Source of the DNA: Baffinella frigidus | Taxonomy: Eukaryota; Cryptophyceae; Cryptomonadales; Baffinellaceae | Assembly: GCA_026770585.1 (NCBI GenBank) | Contig: MU646580.1 | Coordinates: 94,465-118,841 of the forward strand | Direction: 5' to 3' | DNA: 24,377 bases | Shown: positions 17,167-24,377 of the stretch, piece by piece | How the letters are laid out: each line of letters starts with the position of its first letter | Numbering within the stretch: the first letter of the stretch is position 1 | Made by a program: the position numbers and the translations under genes | Notes under the pieces: generated by a model | The model's input: the letters and a program-made list of their open reading frames with translations, nothing else | Databases searched by the model: none | Told to the model about the DNA's origin: nothing

Positions 17167-20144
17167 TCAGAAGCCGAGAGCGGCGTCATCCTTGCGCTCA
17201 GCAGCCTCCTCGAGGTTGGCCTCGCGCTTCTCCTGGCTCATGTGCTGCACACCCCACACCGTCAAAGGTCAGACCTTCCAACCTCCCATCCACACCCCAC
17301 ACCGTCAAAGGTCAGACCTTCCAACCTCCCATCCACACCCCACACCGTCAAAGGTCAGCCCTCCCAACCTCCCATCTACACCCCACACCGGTCACACGGT
17401 CAGACCTGCCAAACTTGCGAAAGCCAACCCACCCACACTCAACACCCCACAGCGGTCACACGGTCAGACCTCCAAACCTCCCAACCTCCCAACCTCCCAA
17501 CCGACCAGGGACACACCCCGCACGCTGCCCGCGCCAGACCGGGCAACTCCGAGGGGGGCAGCGCGAGGAACCGGAGCACCTCACCCAGTTGCTACCGGGG
17601 TACCTCGCTCATAAGAACCCCCCCCCCTCCCCCTGGGACCCTACAGTAGGCCTATGCCTAGGGCCCTACGGTGCTCCTAGGGGGGGGGGCGGTTTCTCAT
17701 GAGCAAGGTACTCCTGTACTGCCAAGCGGTGCAGATGGCTGGACACGCGCTGACAGGGTCGGGGGGGTTCGGGCGACGTGGCCATACCCCAGGGTTCTTC
17801 TCTCCCCCGATGACGCCCGCCGAATACCCCTCGATGTCCCGCATCTGCTTCTGCTCACCCAACACCATTCGTCAGCTGACGGCACCTCGGGTTGCAGCTT
17901 GCGGGTAGGTTGCTCGCTGCACCTTTGACGGGCGCACTCCGAAAACCTGGACTGAGATGAAGCTTCACGCTTCACGCTGAAGCTTCACGCTTCACGCTTC
18001 ATGCTGCATGCTTCACGCTTCAAGCTCACCCGAGCCGCCGACACATGTGCGTCTGCACCGCCGAGTACCGCGAGGTACGGGGGCACTAGGTTGCCGTAGT
18101 GCCCCCGTACCTCCCGGGCGGGTTCACCTCTGGTGTGCCGGGCGGGGCAAGGAGGGCTCCCTGACAGCAGGCGGTAACGGCTCGCGTACAGGAAGGCGCA
18201 CAGGGAGGGAGGGAGGGAGTGAGTTATTGAGTGAGTGAGTGAGGGAGGGAGAGAGGGAGGGCGGGAGGGAGGGAGACCTGCTCAAAGGCACGATCAGCGG
18301 CAGCATCCTGATGCGCGATCTCCTTGGGAGCAATGAACACGCGCCCCGCGACCCGCTTGGCGCGGTCGACCCCCCCAGAGTACATGTCCGACATCTGGTA
18401 CGCCGAGCGGCGCTCGTCGAAGCGCTTGCCTTCGTCGGTGGCGATCTTGAGCCCGTCGAACTTGGAGTGCATCTTCCTGGCCGTGTCGCGCGCGCTCCAC
18501 ACAGCCTTGCGAGCGTTCTCCGTCCCCTTCCCCTGGAACCCCCAGTTGGCGAGGTCGGTCTGCATCTCGCCCTCCTCGCTCGCCACCTCCTTCCGCTCCT
18601 CCGCGCGCGCGCGCGCGTCCAACTTGGTGTGCTTCATCACCTCCGCCGCCAGCGCCTTTTGCCGCGCAGCCTGCACCATCCGCGCCTGCTTCGCCCGCGC
18701 CGTGGCCGCCGCCTTGGCCGCCCCCGCCGCCGCCACACGCCGCGCCGCCGGCACCACGGGCGCCGCCGCCCCCTCCGCCGCCATGGCCGCCACCACCGCC
18801 ACCTAGGGGTTAGGTTTTAGGTTTTAGGTTTTAGGTGTTAGGTGTTAGGTGTAGGGGTTTAGGGTTTAGGGTTTAGGGTTTAGGGTTTAGGGTTTAGGGT
18901 TTAGGGTTTAGGGTTTGGGATTTTAGGGTTTGGGTTTAGGGTTTAGGGTTTAGGGTTTAGGGTTTAGGGTTTAGGGTTTAGGGTTTAGGGTTTAGGGTTT
19001 CGGGTCTAGGGTCTAGGGTCTAGGGTCTAGGGTCTAGGGTCTAGGGTTCAGGGTTTAGAGTTCAGGGTTTCGGGTTTCGGGTTTAGGGTTTAGGGTTTAG
19101 AGTTTAGGTTTTAGGGTTTAGGGTTCAGGGTTTGTTCACCGGGGTCGGAGCGTCCACAACGGGGGTCTCGTGGAGGCCCTGCGCGGCGACGAGCTTCTTC
19201 TCCGCAAGCGCGACCTGCCGCTCCTCGACAGCCACCTCCGCATCGTCGCGCGAGATCGCTGCCGTGAGCGGCTTCGAGAAGGGCGAGATGCCCCCCTTCT
19301 TCTCCGCCTGCACCGGCTTCGCCACCGCCGCCTTCGCCACCACAGCCACAGCCATCTTCGGCGCTTTCGCCACGGCCGCTTTGGGCGCCGCGGGCGCCAT
19401 GGACGCCTTGAACGCCGCGGCAGCCGAGGCCTTCGCAGCGGTCGAGGCGGCGTACTTAGCGAGCGCGGCCTTGCTGCCGCCGAGCTCGGCAACGATTGAG
19501 CCGCTCTTCATAACGTCCTGCGCGAGGTCCTTCTGCAGAACCTTGGCGAGCTGTGCGTCCTTGGCGGTCGAGAGGCCACGGGACAGCGAGACCGCTGCCT
19601 TCACCTGTGTGTCAACATTGTGCACCCTGCGAGCAGCCACCAGACGTCAGGTGGTCTCTCGGCTGACCTCGGCTGACCCGGGGAGCAGGCTTTTGACCAA
19701 CCCAGGGTCCTTGACTGCAGGACACTCCACGAAACGGGCCGCACGCATGGTTTGGGCCAGACGACTCGAGGATTAAAGGCCTAAACCCATGGTTGACAAG
19801 CAGCCCTCGATTCCTTGGATGCATTTGCTCCTGATCCCCGACGCGGTTGCACCGAAAATCCCCACGAAGAAATCACTCTCCGAGGCGCGGGCTGCCTGTT
19901 CAGGGTGCTGCACAGCCCTGGCGGGACCTAGCAGTGGCCTCGAGCACGCTCAACAGGTGGCGGGCAAGGGTCCTCTGGACACCCCCCCTGCCCAGGAAAC
20001 ATACCAAGCGCTGAAGACGCCGCCGAAAGACAGCAGTTCCGTTTTCCCGCGGGCGGAGGTGTGGAGCGCCACGGCGGTGAGGCCGACGGCCACACACGCG
20101 AGGAGCAAGGACACGAGCGCCTTGTCGCCCATGAACTTCACCAT
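17167..20144 (-). CDS. Unidentified five-exon gene: N-terminal signal/anchor segment, Ala/Lys-rich body
   Basis: Exons on the minus strand are 20144-20005, 19626-19140, 18802-18278, 17850-17788 and 17244-17167 (TGA). They join in phase (2,0,0,0) into 430 residues. Introns are GT-AG, the first with a good GTATGT donor. The N-terminus (ATG, KFMGDK, then a hydrophobic run at about 9-28) looks like a signal peptide or membrane anchor. Residues 98-150 are Ala/Lys/Val-rich (KAAVAKAPKMAVAVVAKAAV), like a histone H1 tail or a flexible linker. Residues 270-384 are charged and helix-prone (e.g. MYSGGVDRAKRVAGRVFIAP). The C-terminal exons read KQMRDIEGYSAGVIGGEKNP and SQEKREANLEEAAERKDD. I do not recognise the family. 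The start is shared with a divergent spacer facing fadE. Exon 4 has an alternative acceptor 6 nt further in. Confidence 0.7.
17251..17395. repeat. 43 bp minisatellite in the last intron of the unidentified gene
   Basis: Three to four copies of a 43 bp unit containing CACCCCACACCGTCAAAGG and TCAGACCTTCCAACCTCCCA. Related CGGTCACACGGTCAGACC pieces continue to about 17510. It begins 7 bp from the acceptor of the terminal exon. Copies are contiguous, without spacers. Confidence 0.9.
17593..17718. mobile_element. MITE family A copy inside an intron
   Basis: 126 bp bounded by TA. Left TACCGGGGTACCTCGCTCAT; right, read on the other strand, TACAGGAGTACCTTGCTCAT. The core GGACCCTACAGTAGGCCTAT is typical. 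It lies in the last intron of the minus-strand gene, about 70 bp after the exon 4 donor. Confidence 0.92.
17956..18026. repeat. GCTTCACG minisatellite
   Basis: Repeats of CTTCACG / GAAGCTTCACG with local variants (CATGCTGCATG), in the third intron of the unidentified gene. Confidence 0.85.
18072..18113. repeat. Perfect hairpin, 17 bp arms, 8 nt loop
   Basis: GAGGTACGGGGGCACTA, loop GGTTGCCG, then the exact reverse complement. It lies in the third intron of the unidentified gene. It has the same arm length as the hairpin at 3142-3178 and as the terminal repeats of family G. Confidence 0.92.
18199..18275. repeat. GGGA / GAGT microsatellite at a donor site
   Basis: GGGAGGGAGGGAG and GTGAGTGAGTGAG units lie directly downstream (gene sense) of the donor of exon 3. 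The sense strand is CTCCCTCCC, again G-poor. Confidence 0.85.
18806..19137 (-). repeat. Telomere-like array filling intron 2 of the unidentified gene
   Basis: The intron 18803-19139 is almost wholly TTTAGGG on the plus strand (CCCTAAA on the sense strand): two runs of about eight or more perfect units, and a run of about six TCTAGGG units at 19004-19050. The GT donor and the AG acceptor (CCCCTAG) are embedded in repeat-like sequence. Confidence 0.94.
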
Positions 20145-20851
20145 CGCGCCACTTCGCTGCGCAGTTGACTGATTTTGATTTTGATCAAATCTGAACTTGA
20201 CTTTTGACCAAAAGTCGACTGATCATTTTATGCGTCCCTACATTTTAAGTTTTTGCTAAATTTACCAACAACGTCCGCCTATTGTCATTCGCCCCCGAAT
20301 CATCACAAGGAACTCAAATATGCTTTGGAAGTCCTTTGTGTAAAGGTGTTTTAAAAGTCCGTTTGTACCAGCGTGGCCTTAAAACGATTTTTTTGCAGCC
20401 CCTGATCTCATTCTTTGAAGGGGAACGAAAAACTTCCAGCGCACCATTTGCCACACTTGAAAAACTTGTGGCAGGGGGGAAGAGACGCAATCAGAGGAAT
20501 GATGAGGAACCAGGCCATGGCCGCCGTGCGCTCGCGGGTGCGCCTTTCCCCCTACCGCGCCCCGTGCTTGCCGCCACGCTGTTCTGTCGAATCCCCGATC
20601 CTCACGGCTGCTGCGGCTACCGTCCCTTGGTGATTGGTCCCTTGGTGATTTGTGACCACTGCTGACACGCAAGTCCCAAGGCACCCGCTGGGTGGCTTGC
20701 TTTCACGGTCCTGAGGCTGTCCCGAGGCTTTGAGTGCGTGGGAGGGTCGTGGCACTGCGGTGCGAGTGCTCACAGTGGTCGCAGCAACCGACGAGCGGTG
20801 GACGGGCCTTGAGGTGGCGTTCAACATGCTCACTTGTGTGGGACACCGCAG
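20145..20851. promoter_or_regulatory. Divergent intergenic region between the unidentified gene (-) and fadE (+)
   Basis: 707 bp with no gene seen. The part next to 20145 is unusually AT-rich (20165-20280) and holds an 18 bp palindrome at 20199-20216 (GACTTTTGACCAAAAGTC) and a near-palindrome GATTTTGATCAAATC just before it. At 20622-20651 a 15 bp unit, GTCCCTTGGTGATTG, is repeated and contains an inverted CCAAT-like ATTGG. It probably holds promoters for both genes. No TATA box is clear. An upstream untranslated exon of fadE could also lie here, because a CAG directly precedes the ATG. Confidence 0.4.
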
Positions 20852-23642
20852 ATGCTGGCCAAGCTTGCATCGCGGAGCGCTGCGCCCAAGCGCACCTACA
20901 TCCGTCCGGCATACGAACTTGCCAAGAGAATCATGCCCAAGATCTCGCCGACCGAGGAGGCGGCGCTCAACTCAGGAACGATCTGCTTCGACCGGGACCT
21001 ATTCAGTGGCGACCCCACGACCAAGTCTCTGCTTTCGAGGTACACGGCGGAGCTGAGCGGCGAGGAGCAGTCGTTCATTGACAACGAGGTGGAGGTGCTG
21101 TGCGAGATGCTCGACAGCCACCAGATCGACGAGGACCAGAACCTCCCGCCCGCGGTCTGGAAGTTCATCAGAGAGAAGAAGTTCATGGGCCTCGTCATCC
21201 CCAAGGCGTACGGCGGTCTCGGGTTCAGCGGGCACGGGCATGCCAAGATCGTGCAGAAGATCGCGGGGCGCAACGGCGCGGCCGCGGTCAGCGTCATGGT
21301 GCCCAACTCGCTCGGGCCGGGCGAGCTCCTCTACCACCACGGCACCCCCGAGCAGAAGGACCACTACCTCCCGCGCCTCGCGCACGGCATCGACATTCCG
21401 TGCTTCGGCCTCACGGGCGCCGCGTCGGGCTCCGACGCGGCCAGCATGCGCGACGAGGGCGTCGTGTGCATGCAGGCAACCCTCAACCCTTAACCCTTGA
21501 CCCCTAAACCCTAAACCCTACCTAACTCTAATCCCTAAACCCTAAACCCTAAACCCTAACCCCTCAGCCCAACCGTGCAGGATGGCGTGCTGGGCATGCG
21601 CGTTAACTTCTCGAAGCGGTACATCACCCTGGCGCCCGTCGCGACATGCGTCGGCCTCGCCTTCCGCCTCCGCGACCCTGAAAAGCTGCTCACCGCCGGC
21701 AAGGAGGGCATCACCGTCGCGCTCCTCCCCACGGAGGCCAACCAGTTCGCGCCCAACGGTCTCCCCGGCTTCAAGACCGGGCCGCGGCACAACCCCCTGG
21801 GTGCGGCGTTCATGAACGGCACGGTGGTGGGCAACGATGTGTTCATCCCCATGGCGTGCGTGATCGGCGGGGAGAAGCAGACGGGCTTCGGGTGGAAGAT
21901 GCTCATGGAGTGCCTCGGGGAGGGCCGCGGTATCTCCCTGCCGGCTGGCGGCGTCGCGCAGGCCAAGATGGCGCTGCTGGGCGTGGGCGGGTACGCGCGC
22001 GTGCGCAAGCAGTTCAAGGTGCCCATCGCGAGCATGGAGGGCGTTCAGGAGAAGCTCGCCAACATCGGCACCCTCACCTACCAGGTTCCCTCCCGGGCCA
22101 TGCGTCACGCTCTTTGCCTGCCAGCGCGCTGCTCAACCCTGCAGCGTCACCTTACACCCCACACCCCACGGCGCGGGGACGGTGCCTGCTGGCAGCTCCA
22201 ACCACACGCTTGCCTGGCCGCGCGTGGCAGCGCCATATCTTCGTGTGCCACGTGATCTCTGCACGATCGGGTCCGGGGAGGAGGGCGGGCTTTTGCTGGC
22301 TTTGCTGTGGAGTCTCCGACAGTCACTGTGGTTGGTGGGCGGTCAAACCCTCCCCCATCCCTACTCCCTCATCCCTAATCCTTAACCTCGAAAACAGGTC
22401 GTAGCGATGACGGACCTGTTCGGCGCGATCCTCGCGGACAAGGAGAAGCCCCCCGTCGTCTCCGCCATCATGAAGTACACCCCACACCCTGCATCCTACA
22501 CCCTACACCCTGCACCCTGCACCCTGCACCCTGCACCCCACACCCTAAACCCTAAACCCTAAACCCTAAACCTCAAACCCGAAACCAGGCTGCTGTGCAC
22601 GGAGAAGGGGCGCACGTGCGTCAACGAAGCCATGGACGTCGCGGGCGGCGCGGGCATCTCCAAGGGCCCCGCCAACTTCCTTGCGTCGGCGTACACGGCG
22701 GTGCCCATCGCCATCACGGTCGAGGGCGCCAACGCGCTGACGCGGTCGATGATGATCTACGGGCAGGGGCTGACGCGCTCGCACCCGCACCTCCTCAAGC
22801 TCGTTCAGGCGATCCAGCACGGCGACGACATGCCGACGTTCAACCACGAGCTGACCAACATCATCAAGCACGCCTTCACCAACCTCGGGCGCTCCGTCAC
22901 GCGCGGCATCTCGGTGCAGATCCAGCCCAAGGGGAACGACGTGGCCGCCTACTATGAGGCGAACCTCTCGCGCCTTTCTGCCAACTTCGCCTTCTGCGCG
23001 GACGTTGGGCTGACCATGGGCGGCGGGATCAAGACGGCGGAGTTCATCTCGGGGCGCTACGCTGACATCCTCTCCAACCTCTACATGGGGTACGCGTGCC
23101 TCTGGTTCTACGAGCGCAACAAGCACGTGAAGGGCCTCGACAAGGTGCTCGACGCGGCCATGGCGGACGTGTGCAAGAACACGCAGGAGGCCTTTTTCGG
23201 CCTCTTCGCCAACTTCCCGATCCCGCTGATGGGCCCCGTGATGCGCGTGTGCACGTTCCCGCGCGGTCGCGAGTACCACAACACCACGGACAAGCTGCGC
23301 CGGCAGGTGTCGAACCTCGTCACCACGCCCACGGAGGTGCGCGCGCTGCTCACTGAGGGCTGCTTCGTGTCCAAGGACCCCCAGGACCGCATCAACCAGA
23401 TCGTGCGCGCCATGCCCCTCGCGTGCCAGGCCGACGAGTACCTCGCGGCGTGCCGCAAGGAGAAGCGCCAGCCGACGGACGCCGAGCAGGCGGTCATCAA
23501 CCAGGCCGAGGAGCTCCGCGAGCTCATCATCCAGGTGGACGTCTTCGACACGCTCGCGGGCAAGAACCACCGCGGCGAGGACATGAAGGCCACGTGGAGC
23601 GTCGAGCCGTTCCAGGGCTCTAAGGAGCAGGCCGCCCACTAA
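20852..23642 (+). CDS. fadE: FadE-type (bacterial-like) acyl-CoA dehydrogenase, four exons
   Basis: Exons 20852-21475, 21581-22084, 22398-22474 and 22589-23642 (TAA) join in phase (0,0,2) into 752 residues. It should catalyse FAD-dependent alpha,beta-dehydrogenation of fatty acyl-CoA, the first step of beta-oxidation. It matches Escherichia coli FadE (814 residues) throughout: PNSLGPGELLYHHGT at 151-165, EQKDHYLPRL at 167-176, the FAD-domain segment CFGLTGAASGSDAAS at 184-198, LGMRVNFSKRYITLAP in exon 2, and ITVEGANALTRSMMIYGQG around 444-462, where Glu447 aligns with the catalytic base. The C-terminal 280 residues correspond to the DUF1974 domain of FadE. The N-terminal membrane segment of E. 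coli FadE is absent; MLAKLASRSAAPKRTYIRPA looks like a mitochondrial targeting sequence. The end (AAH) is not a PTS1. Intron 1 appears to use a GC donor. Confidence 0.93.
21476..21580 (+). repeat. fadE intron 1, made of telomere-like repeats
   Basis: A 105 bp intron starting GCAACCCTCAACCC and ending CCAACCGTGCAG. Nearly all of it is CCCTAAA or CCCTCAA units. A GT donor 12 nt upstream (21464) would also keep frame but would remove VCM(Q), residues present in E. coli FadE (GIVCMG). Confidence 0.9.
22085..22397 (+). other. fadE intron 2
   Basis: A 313 bp intron from GTTCCC to AAACAG. Its body is mostly unique sequence. C-rich repeat-like pieces occur near 22150-22170 (CACCCCACACCCC) and at the 3' end (CCCTACTCCCTCATCCCTAA). 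Confidence 0.85.
22475..22588 (+). repeat. fadE intron 3, made of telomere-like repeats
   Basis: A 114 bp intron from GTACACCCC to AAACCAG, consisting of CCCTACA, CCCTGCA and CCCTAAA units almost without interruption. Removing it restores the conserved frame (ATG AA|G CTG). Confidence 0.94.
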
Positions 23643-23950
23643 ACCGCGCGCCTCCAACGGAAATGCCGGCGCGGATGACGCGCCGTAGAAATGTGTCTTG
23701 TTGTGTATCAAGTACTCTTGCGAAAAGTAAACGCGTATGTTTGTACTCTGCAAGGCTCTGCATGCGAGCCCGGGGCGTGGTGTGTTGTGGGGGGCACCGT
23801 GATTGGTGGACACTCGTTGGATGCCTCTCGCTTCGAATCGTCTTGAAGAGCTCTCGCCACTCATCAAGGGTCTCACGTCCCTCGAGGAAGCGTCTTCGTA
23901 TGGAAACATGTTTGACCTTTTGCTATCGTACGGGTGCCTTGTGTGTTCAC
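23643..23950. other. 3' flank of fadE, no gene recognised
   Basis: Probable 3' UTR and spacer. No convincing exon. A long minus-strand frame overlapping this region and exon 4 is treated as a shadow of fadE. Confidence 0.5.
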
Positions 23951-23952
23951 CT

Positions 23953-24000
23953 CGTCCTACACCCCACACCCTACTCCCTACACCTCACACCCTACACCCT
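23953..24000 (+). repeat. Short CCCTACA/CCCTACT tract
   Basis: About 45 bp of CACCCTACTCCCTACACC units. Confidence 0.85.
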
Positions 24001-24142
24001 GTGAGGACGGAGTCCTGGACGGGCCCGCCTCGGGCGGGAGAAGAAGTCACTTATGTAGACATTAGACATGAGCCTATTTCGGGTAAAACCTCTCTCAAGA
24101 GGATCCTCCTTTACGTGAAGATTAGAGTACTGGTATTGTAAC

Positions 24143-24251
24143 ACACTGCACCCTGCACTCTGCACCCTGCACCCTGCACCCTGCGCCCTGCACCCTGCAC
24201 CCTGCACCCTAAGCCCTGCACCCTGCTCCCTACACCCTACAACCTACACCC
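24143..24251 (+). repeat. CCCTGCA/CCCTACA array
   Basis: About fifteen seven-base units, first CCCTGCA, then CCCTACA. A MITE A copy is inserted into it; the same CCCTACA units continue after the MITE to the window end. Confidence 0.92.
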
Positions 24252-24360
24252 TACAGGGGTACCTCGCTCATAAGAAACGACCACCCCCCTAGGACCACCA
24301 TAGGGCCCTACTGTAGGGTCCTAGGGGGAGTTGGTTTCTTATGAGCGAGGTACCCCTGTA
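24252..24360. mobile_element. MITE family A, best-preserved copy, inserted in a CCCTACA array
   Basis: 109 bp with identical 27 bp ends: TACAGGGGTACCTCGCTCAT followed by AAGAAAC. The C-rich arms end in CCTAGGACC and the core is ATAGGGCCCTACTGTAGGGT. Both flanks are CCCTACA repeats, so the insertion site is clear and the outer TA matches the TA of the repeat unit, which supports a TA target duplication. Confidence 0.95.
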
Positions 24361-24377
24361 CACCCTACACCCTACAC

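Noticed and set aside
17251-17395. CRISPR-like array
   Set aside because: The 43 bp units are contiguous with no variable spacers, and the setting is an intron of a eukaryotic gene.
19004-19050. TCTAGGG as a sign of a chlorarachniophyte nucleomorph telomere
   Set aside because: The block is inside an intron array of TTTAGGG and only about six units long, so local homogenisation is simpler.
18239-19776. Plus-strand frames of 160-214 codons (Arg/His- or Ala/Ser-rich)
   Set aside because: They are antisense shadows of exons 2 and 3 of the minus-strand gene, whose exons agree in splice sites and phase.
22566-23969. A 467-codon minus-strand reading frame
   Set aside because: It is antisense to fadE exon 4, which matches FadE over its whole length. 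It is the usual open complementary frame of a gene with G/C third positions.

Overview
The window is nuclear DNA of a GC-rich, intron-dense eukaryote, most likely a unicellular alga. The evidence is four genes broken by 60-900 bp spliceosomal introns, long degenerate plant-type telomere-like tracts (CCCTAAA and variants CCCTACA, CCCTGCA, CCCTCAA), and many short inverted-repeat elements. The clade cannot be fixed from the sequence. A prasinophyte-like green alga is my guess, with low confidence.

Layout. At 1080-4611 (+) lies the 3' half of a FAAH2-like amidase. At 4612-6500 is a 1.9 kb convergent spacer packed with MITE-like elements. At 6501-12229 (-) is a ten-exon homologue of the DRG-binding protein ZC3H15/DFRP1 (yeast Tma46) in which I cannot find the usual CCCH zinc fingers. 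From 12885 to 15340 run two long CCCTAAA-like arrays around a small GC-rich island with a possible minus-strand ORF. A terminal exon of an unidentified plus-strand gene follows at 15344-15420. From 15421 to 17090 there is more MITE debris. At 17167-20144 (-) is a five-exon gene of unknown function with an N-terminal hydrophobic segment and Ala/Lys-rich body. A 0.7 kb divergent spacer (20145-20851) then separates it from 20852-23642 (+), a four-exon gene for a bacterial FadE-type acyl-CoA dehydrogenase. The right end holds telomere-like DNA and one more MITE.

Main points. (1) Telomere-like DNA forms almost all of two introns of fadE, and the large intronic arrays in all four genes carry the C-rich strand as the sense strand. 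(2) One MITE family (A; TIR CAGGGGTACCTCGCTCATAA, TA ends) has about ten full or partial copies. Three lie 2, 18 and 28 nt after stop codons. (3) At least seven other short repeat or foldback families share the window, several inside introns of the ZC3H15-like gene. (4) Pieces of exons with their acceptor sites have been tandemly copied and are decaying in two genes.

The amidase and the acyl-CoA dehydrogenase both act on fatty-acyl substrates, but they are 16 kb apart and I see no sign that they work together. Exon models were made by hand from reading frame, GT-AG sites, phase agreement and remembered family motifs. No alignment was run.
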